From assembly GCF_011038975.1 (NCBI RefSeq), contig NZ_JAAKEC010000005.1:106228-170227 (forward strand): DNA of 64,000 bases. The letters run 5' to 3'. The translations under genes and the position numbers were made by a program. The stretch is from Adlercreutzia sp. ZJ176. GTDB taxonomy: Bacteria; Actinomycetota; Coriobacteriia; Coriobacteriales; Eggerthellaceae. Under the pieces are notes generated by a model. It ran no database searches. It was not told the DNA's origin and saw only the letters and a list, made by a program, of their open reading frames with translations. Of the stretch, positions 60,011-64,000 are shown in pieces; within the stretch, counting starts at the first letter, position 1, and each line of letters starts with the position of its first letter.

Positions 60011-61144
60011 CTACACCCTCAGGTTTCTCTTCTCGATGCCGAGCAGCTTGCTCACGGTGACGCCGAGCCTGATGACCCACATCTGGTTCCTGTAGTCGGC
60101 GGGAGTCTTGCTGGGCTGCTCGATGATCCCGTCGAACTCCTCGGCCGTCACGCCGAGCTTCTTGGCCACGTACTGCTTGTCGAGCTCCATCTGGTCGGGG
60201 TCGTACGGGGGCCTCGAGAGCAGCTCGAGCGCCTCCTCGCGGGTCATAGTGCCCGCGAGTATCTGGTTGGAGCAGACGTTCTTCCTCGTGTCGAAGCCGA
60301 ACTTGTGCGGCAGGTAGTAGCCCTCGAAGAAGCGGGTGAACACGTTCTCGTAGTGCTTGTTCTCGTACTTCTCCCAGCCGAACCTCTCGTGGAGCAGCTC
60401 CATCGCCTCGGCCTTGTCGTAGACGACGTAGTCCAAGGGGTAGACCCGCCTCATCCCGTAGACGTATCGGTACAGGATCTTGTAGCGGAGCATGCTGCAC
60501 GTGGGGTACGTCTTCAGGGGGATCTTGCCGAACCTCCTGTGGATGTCCTTCGCCATCGTGACGTCGTTCATGTACAACCACTCGACGGGGGGCCTGATGA
60601 ACTCCGTGGAGTTGTTCGAGCCCGTCAAAACGTACTTGATCCCATGTTTTACCGCATAGTTGTAGAGCGTGGCGAAGATCGTATGGTCCTGCGGGTAGTC
60701 GCATGATGATATCGAGGCCTTGAAGAAGGAGAGCTGCAGATCGGCCATCTCCTTCCAGTTGATCACCTCGGTGTACATGTCAAGGTCGAGGCCCTTGACG
60801 ATCCGCTCGATGTTCTCGACGGCGACGTTCAGGTTCCAGCCCGTGTCGACGACGATGACGAGGGGGCTCAGCCCCATGATCTCCTTCGCCACGTAGGCGA
60901 GGTAGGAGCTGTCGGCCCCTCCGCTCAAGCCCAGGACGCAGTCGTAGTCGCCTTTGCGCGAGGCTCTGATCTCTTCGGCTATCGCCTTGAGCTCGTCGAG
61001 CCGGTTCTCGTTCGGCTTCCAGTACGGCTTGATGTTCTGGTCGAAGTTGCGGCAATGATCGCACACGCCGTTCTCGTCGAACTCTATCCTCGAGTCCGTG
61101 GTGTCCATCACGCAGCGCGTGCATCTTTGGTATTCGCGAGTCAC
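60011..61144 (-). CDS. N-acetyl sugar amidotransferase (WbpG/PseA/WbuX family)
   Basis: 377 residues. Starts at a GTG overlapping the capG stop (TAGTG), with GGAGG 9 nt upstream. Features: a CTRCVMDTTDSRIEFDENGV cysteine motif followed by CDHC (zinc site), the PP-loop ATP-pyrophosphatase motif LGLSGGADSSYLAYVA, CDYPQDHTIFATLY and NNSTEFIRPPVEW. Together with HisH2/HisF2 this family converts an N-acetyl group into an acetamidino group, on L-FucNAc (to FucNAm) or on pseudaminic acid in Campylobacter. Confidence 0.9.
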   Translation of the reverse strand: MTREYQRCTRCVMDTTDSRIEFDENGVCDHCRNFDQNIKPYWKPNENRLDELKAIAEEIRASRKGDYDCVLGLSGGADSSYLAYVAKEIMGLSPLVIVVDTGWNLNVAVENIERIVKGLDLDMYTEVINWKEMADLQLSFFKASISSCDYPQDHTIFATLYNYAVKHGIKYVLTGSNNSTEFIRPPVEWLYMNDVTMAKDIHRRFGKIPLKTYPTCSMLRYKILYRYVYGMRRVYPLDYVVYDKAEAMELLHERFGWEKYENKHYENVFTRFFEGYYLPHKFGFDTRKNVCSNQILAGTMTREEALELLSRPPYDPDQMELDKQYVAKKLGVTAEEFDGIIEQPSKTPADYRNQMWVIRLGVTVSKLLGIEKRNLRV

Positions 61145-62304
61145 TAGCGCTTCCTCCACACCATCTTGTCCACCACGCCGGCGTAGGACTGGATTATCTT
61201 GACCACCTTGTCGGAGACGTCCTCGTCTGAGTAGTCGGGGACCGGGGCGGCATGGAGGCCGTCGCGCTCCATGGCCACGGCGAGCTCGACCGCCTGCAAG
61301 AGGCCCCTCTCGTCGATGCCGGAGAGCACGAAGCACGCCTTGTCGAGCGCCTCGGGGCGCTCGGTGGAGGTGCGTACGCACACCGCCGGGAAGGGCTGCC
61401 CGACGCTCGCGAAGAAGGCTGACTCCTCGGGGAGCGTCCCCGAGTCGGACACCACGCAGAAGGCATTGGCCTGCAGGCAGTTGTAGTCGTGGAACCCGAG
61501 CGGCTCGTACATGCGCACCAGGGGGTGCAGCTCGAAGCCTGAGGCCTCGAGCCTCCTGCGGCTCCTGGGGTGGCAGCTGTAGAGGACCGGCATGCCATAC
61601 TTCTCGGCCATCCTGTTGATAGCCCCGAACAGGCTCTCGAAGTTGGCCTGCGTGTCGATGTTCTCCTCGCGGTGGGCCGACAGCAGGATGTACCCGCCCC
61701 TCTCGAGGCCCAGCCTCTCGTGGACGTCGCTCGCGTTGATCTTCTCCAGGTTCCTGCGGAGCACCTCGGCCATGGGGCTTCCCGTCACGTAGGTGCGCTC
61801 GGGGGCGCAGCCTGTGTCCTTGAGGTAGCGCCTGGCGTGCTCTGAGTAGGCCAGGTTCACGTCCGAGATCACGTCGACGATGCGGCGGTTGGTCTCCTCG
61901 GGCAGGCACTCGTCCTTGCAGCGGTTGCCCGCCTCCATGTGGAAGATGGGGATGTGGAGCCTCTTGGCCCCGATGACGGACAGGCACGAGTTCGTGTCGC
62001 CGAGCACCAGCACCGCGTCCGGCCCCACCTCGACCATGAGCTGGTAGCTCCTGGCGATGACGTTGCCCATGGTCTCGCCGAGGTCCGCGCCAACGGCGTC
62101 CAGGTACACGTCGGGGTCGCCGAGCTCCAGGTCATGGAAGAACACGCCGCTCAAGGAGTAGTCGTAGTTCTGGCCCGTGTGGGCGAGCAGGCAGTCGAAG
62201 TACCTGCGGCACTTCCTTATCACCTCCGACAGGCGGATGACCTCGGGGCGCGTGCCCACGATGATGAGCAGCTTGAGCCTGCCGTCGTTCTTGAAGGACG
62301 CCAT
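61144..62304 (-). CDS. capG: UDP-N-acetyl-L-fucosamine C2-epimerase (CapG/FnlC/WbjD)
   Basis: 386 residues of the UDP-GlcNAc 2-epimerase fold: LLIIVGTRPEVIRLSEVI, AHTGQNYDYSLSGVFF, VLGDTNSCLSVIGAKRL, FHMEAGNRCKDECLPEETNR, SAHREENIDTQ, SDSGTLPEES. The wording of HMEAGNRC and position after capF indicate the CapG/WbjD subgroup, which completes UDP-L-FucNAc. ATG 62304 with GAGGAGG upstream. Confidence 0.9.
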   Translation of the reverse strand: MASFKNDGRLKLLIIVGTRPEVIRLSEVIRKCRRYFDCLLAHTGQNYDYSLSGVFFHDLELGDPDVYLDAVGADLGETMGNVIARSYQLMVEVGPDAVLVLGDTNSCLSVIGAKRLHIPIFHMEAGNRCKDECLPEETNRRIVDVISDVNLAYSEHARRYLKDTGCAPERTYVTGSPMAEVLRRNLEKINASDVHERLGLERGGYILLSAHREENIDTQANFESLFGAINRMAEKYGMPVLYSCHPRSRRRLEASGFELHPLVRMYEPLGFHDYNCLQANAFCVVSDSGTLPEESAFFASVGQPFPAVCVRTSTERPEALDKACFVLSGIDERGLLQAVELAVAMERDGLHAAPVPDYSDEDVSDKVVKIIQSYAGVVDKMVWRKR

Positions 62305-62308
62305 GGCG

Positions 62309-63526
62309 CTAGACCTCCTCGTAGTACGTGTCGGGATTATCCGGGTCAAACGGCTCGTTCGCCCACATGAGGGTTACGAGGTCGCGGTCGGCCGACAAAT
62401 TCTCTATGCTATGGGCCATGCCGGGCACCATCTCGACGACCACGCGATCGCCGCCATTCACGTGGTACTCCGCGACGGGGAACCGCTCGCCGCTCCCGTC
62501 CAAACCAACACGCCGCTCGCGAATGAGCGCCTCGCCGCTCACGACCAGGAACTTCTCCCATTTGCTCATGTGCCAGTGGTTACCTTTGATGGCGCGTGGG
62601 GCGGAGATGTTAATAGAAACCTGACCGTAGTCGTCCATGTGTAGGATCTCGGTGAAGCTTCCACGCGTATCCTTGCTCGGAGAAAGACGGTAGGAAAGAT
62701 CATCGAGGTCGAGGTAGCTGAGGTAGGTCGAGTAGAGCTTCTTCCTAAGGGATCCCTCTGCCATCCTCGGGACGTCGAGCGTCTCGCGGCTGCGCTTGAA
62801 CTCCTTCAGCAGCTCGACTATCTCGCCCAGCGTCACGTGGTCTGTGGTAGGTGTGATGCAGAACGCGTCGCCTTCGACGGGCCCCAAGCCGTTGTAGTCG
62901 CAGCGATGCGGCTCGCCCTGCATCGCCGAGAGCATCTCGGCCACAAGGTCGTCGATGTAGAGCAGCTCGAGCTCGACACCTGGGTCGCTCACGAAGTAAT
63001 CGCGATCGTTGGCTATCGCGTCGCAAAACGTGGCAACAGCGGAGTTGTAGTTCGGCCGACACCACTTTCCGTAAAGGTTGGGAAAGCGGTAGATCAGTAC
63101 GGGCGCACCCGTGCGCTTCGAGTACTCTCGGAACAGGCTCTCGCCAGCCAACTTAGACTTGCCGTACTCGCTGTTAGCGAAGCGGCCTTCGAGGGACGCC
63201 TGGATGCTCGAGGCAAGCATCACGGGGCACGTGTTGCCGTGCCGCTCCAAGCACTCAAGGAGATCGCTTGCGAAGCCGTGGTTTCCGGCCATAAAGTCGG
63301 AAGGATTCTCCGTGCGGTTCACTCCTGCCAGGTTGAACACGAAATCGGCACGCCCGCACCAATCCTCAAGCTGCCCCTCAGTCGACGACAGGTCGAACTC
63401 ATAGACCTCCAATGGCAATAGGCTCTGGTAGCGCTCCCGCCTGTCTTTGCCGTCCCGAATCGCCTTCAAACTCTCGCAAAGATTGCGGCCGACGAAGCCT
63501 TTGGCGCCCGTCACGAGTACTTTCAT
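62309..63526 (-). CDS. capF: Bifunctional epimerase/reductase CapF (FnlB/WbjC)
   Basis: 405 residues: N-terminal SDR domain (MKVLVTGAKGFVGRNLCESL, NLAGVNR, SSIQAS, SEYGKSKLAGE) and a C-terminal cupin (TRGSFTEILHMDDYGQVSIN, GNHWHMSKWEKFLVV, EMVPGMAHSIENL) that binds zinc and performs C3-epimerisation. CapF converts the 4-keto sugar from CapE towards UDP-L-PneNAc-type intermediates before CapG. Good match in domain order and length. Confidence 0.93.
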   Translation of the reverse strand: MKVLVTGAKGFVGRNLCESLKAIRDGKDRRERYQSLLPLEVYEFDLSSTEGQLEDWCGRADFVFNLAGVNRTENPSDFMAGNHGFASDLLECLERHGNTCPVMLASSIQASLEGRFANSEYGKSKLAGESLFREYSKRTGAPVLIYRFPNLYGKWCRPNYNSAVATFCDAIANDRDYFVSDPGVELELLYIDDLVAEMLSAMQGEPHRCDYNGLGPVEGDAFCITPTTDHVTLGEIVELLKEFKRSRETLDVPRMAEGSLRKKLYSTYLSYLDLDDLSYRLSPSKDTRGSFTEILHMDDYGQVSINISAPRAIKGNHWHMSKWEKFLVVSGEALIRERRVGLDGSGERFPVAEYHVNGGDRVVVEMVPGMAHSIENLSADRDLVTLMWANEPFDPDNPDTYYEEV

Positions 63527-63604
63527 CCTGCCACCTCATTCCTACCATCGCGAGTAGAAGCGTGAAGTACTGAGGCCGGTGGATGTTCCTCGCGCATTCT
63601 CATG

Positions 63605-64000
63605 CTACTGCACCGCCTCGTGCTCGCGGCCCTCCAGGGCGAGCCGCACGTACTCCGCGGTCTTTATCTTCTCAACCGTGCCCGCCACGTCGAGCCTTGT
63701 CGTGTTGTGGGAGGTGTATGCCTCCTCGGCCTGGGTCTTAACATCTCCCTCCACTACGAACTTGTCGTAGTTGAGGTCGCGGGTGTCGGCATGCACGCGG
63801 TAGTAGTCGCCCATGTCCTCAGCGCGAAGTCGCTCCTCGCAGGTCATGAGCGTCTCGTAGAGCTTCTCTCCGTGGCGAGTGCCGATGACCTGGGTGCCAG
63901 TGCGCCCGAACACCTCCTGCACGGCCTCGGCGAGGTCGCCCACGGTCGAAGCCGGGGCCTTCTGGACGAAAAGATCTCCAGGGTTCGCATGTTCGAAGGC
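63605..64000 (-). CDS. capE: UDP-GlcNAc 4,6-dehydratase CapE (FnlA/WbjB), C-terminal part
   Basis: The frame is open to the window edge; 131 residues are visible beginning AFEHANPGDLFVQKAPAST, then GTQVIGTRHGEKLYETLMTC, RAEDMGDYYRVHADTRDLNY and KFVVEGDVK. This is the C-terminal half of the CapE/FnlA family of C5-inverting UDP-GlcNAc 4,6-dehydratases. The Rossmann and catalytic part is outside. Followed by capF after a 78-bp gap. Confidence 0.9.
   Translation of the reverse strand, partial: AFEHANPGDLFVQKAPASTVGDLAEAVQEVFGRTGTQVIGTRHGEKLYETLMTCEERLRAEDMGDYYRVHADTRDLNYDKFVVEGDVKTQAEEAYTSHNTTRLDVAGTVEKIKTAEYVRLALEGREHEAVQ

Noticed and set aside
1..64000. CRISPR array
   Set aside because: No regularly spaced repeats of 24-40 bp with unique spacers were seen; all repeats present are tandem, palindromic or two-copy.

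Overview
The window comes from a high-GC Gram-positive bacterium that uses menaquinone. An actinobacterial origin is likely, most probably class Coriobacteriia (Eggerthellaceae-like). This is an inference from gene content: a PASTA-kinase/FHA/PP2C/RodA-PBP cluster, a MurT-GatD amidation enzyme, a complete men operon, a fused EcfA ATPase and PspA. No taxonomic search was possible. A perfect parS site at 11337-11352 suggests the segment lies in the origin-proximal part of the chromosome.

Layout. 1-233 is the start of a CorC/HlyC-type membrane protein. 458-8457 is a leftward menaquinone operon in pathway-linked order menF-menD-menH-menB-menE/menC, with menE and menC fused. 8614-9078 is mscL. 9079-11000 holds dispersed palindromic repeats, a small NrdD-tail-like protein and a compact locus encoding a 44-residue membrane peptide with a convergent RNA. 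10997-19657 is mostly leftward housekeeping: ACT protein, folE, an FMN-oxidase-fold protein, a riboflavin ECF transporter under an FMN riboswitch (ribU, fused ecfA, ecfT), exonuclease III, rlmH and an LCP ligase. 19932-22412 is a single-chain MurT-GatD. 22531-23823 is an ArsB/NhaD-superfamily carrier, followed by tRNA-Thr(CGT).

24085-27110, directly downstream of the tRNA, looks like a decayed accessory insertion. It has two direct copies of a ~210-bp repeat bracketing a DUF3846-type gene, an internally deleted DUF3846 copy and a second small-peptide/convergent-RNA locus, then a type II toxin-antitoxin pair. 27256-32591 holds a GyrI-like protein, a TPM-like membrane protein with PspA, UspA, a metallo-beta-lactamase-fold hydrolase and a MOSC protein. 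33128-40525 is the cell-wall signalling operon fhaA-fhaB-pstP-rodA/pbpA-pknB, with the SEDS glycosyltransferase and the penicillin-binding protein in one polypeptide. A PhoPR-like two-component system (40891-43167) converges on it, with a structured RNA between.

43360-46680 is a lower-GC, defence-like insertion: a stand-alone reverse transcriptase preceded by about 320 nt of hairpin-rich non-coding DNA, then a DUF3800 protein and an XRE-type regulator. 46979-64000 is one long leftward surface-glycan operon. It encodes UDP-L-FucNAc synthesis (capE-capF-capG), an acetamidino-forming amidotransferase trio (WbpG/HisH2/HisF2 type), glycosyltransferases, a Wzy-like polymerase and a Wzx flippase, and CMP-pseudaminic acid synthesis (pseC, pseF, pseI, pseH, pseG plus a hexapeptide acyltransferase and an ATP-grasp enzyme).

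The main novelty candidates are (i) two unrelated-in-sequence but architecturally matching small hydrophobic peptide loci with convergent extended -10 promoters and shared RNA 5' ends, which look like type I toxin-antitoxin modules, and (ii) the reverse transcriptase with its upstream structured RNA. A third theme is fusion of pathway partners (MenE-MenC, MurT-GatD, RodA-PBP, EcfA-EcfA) together with Ala/Gly-rich insertions in otherwise conserved enzymes.
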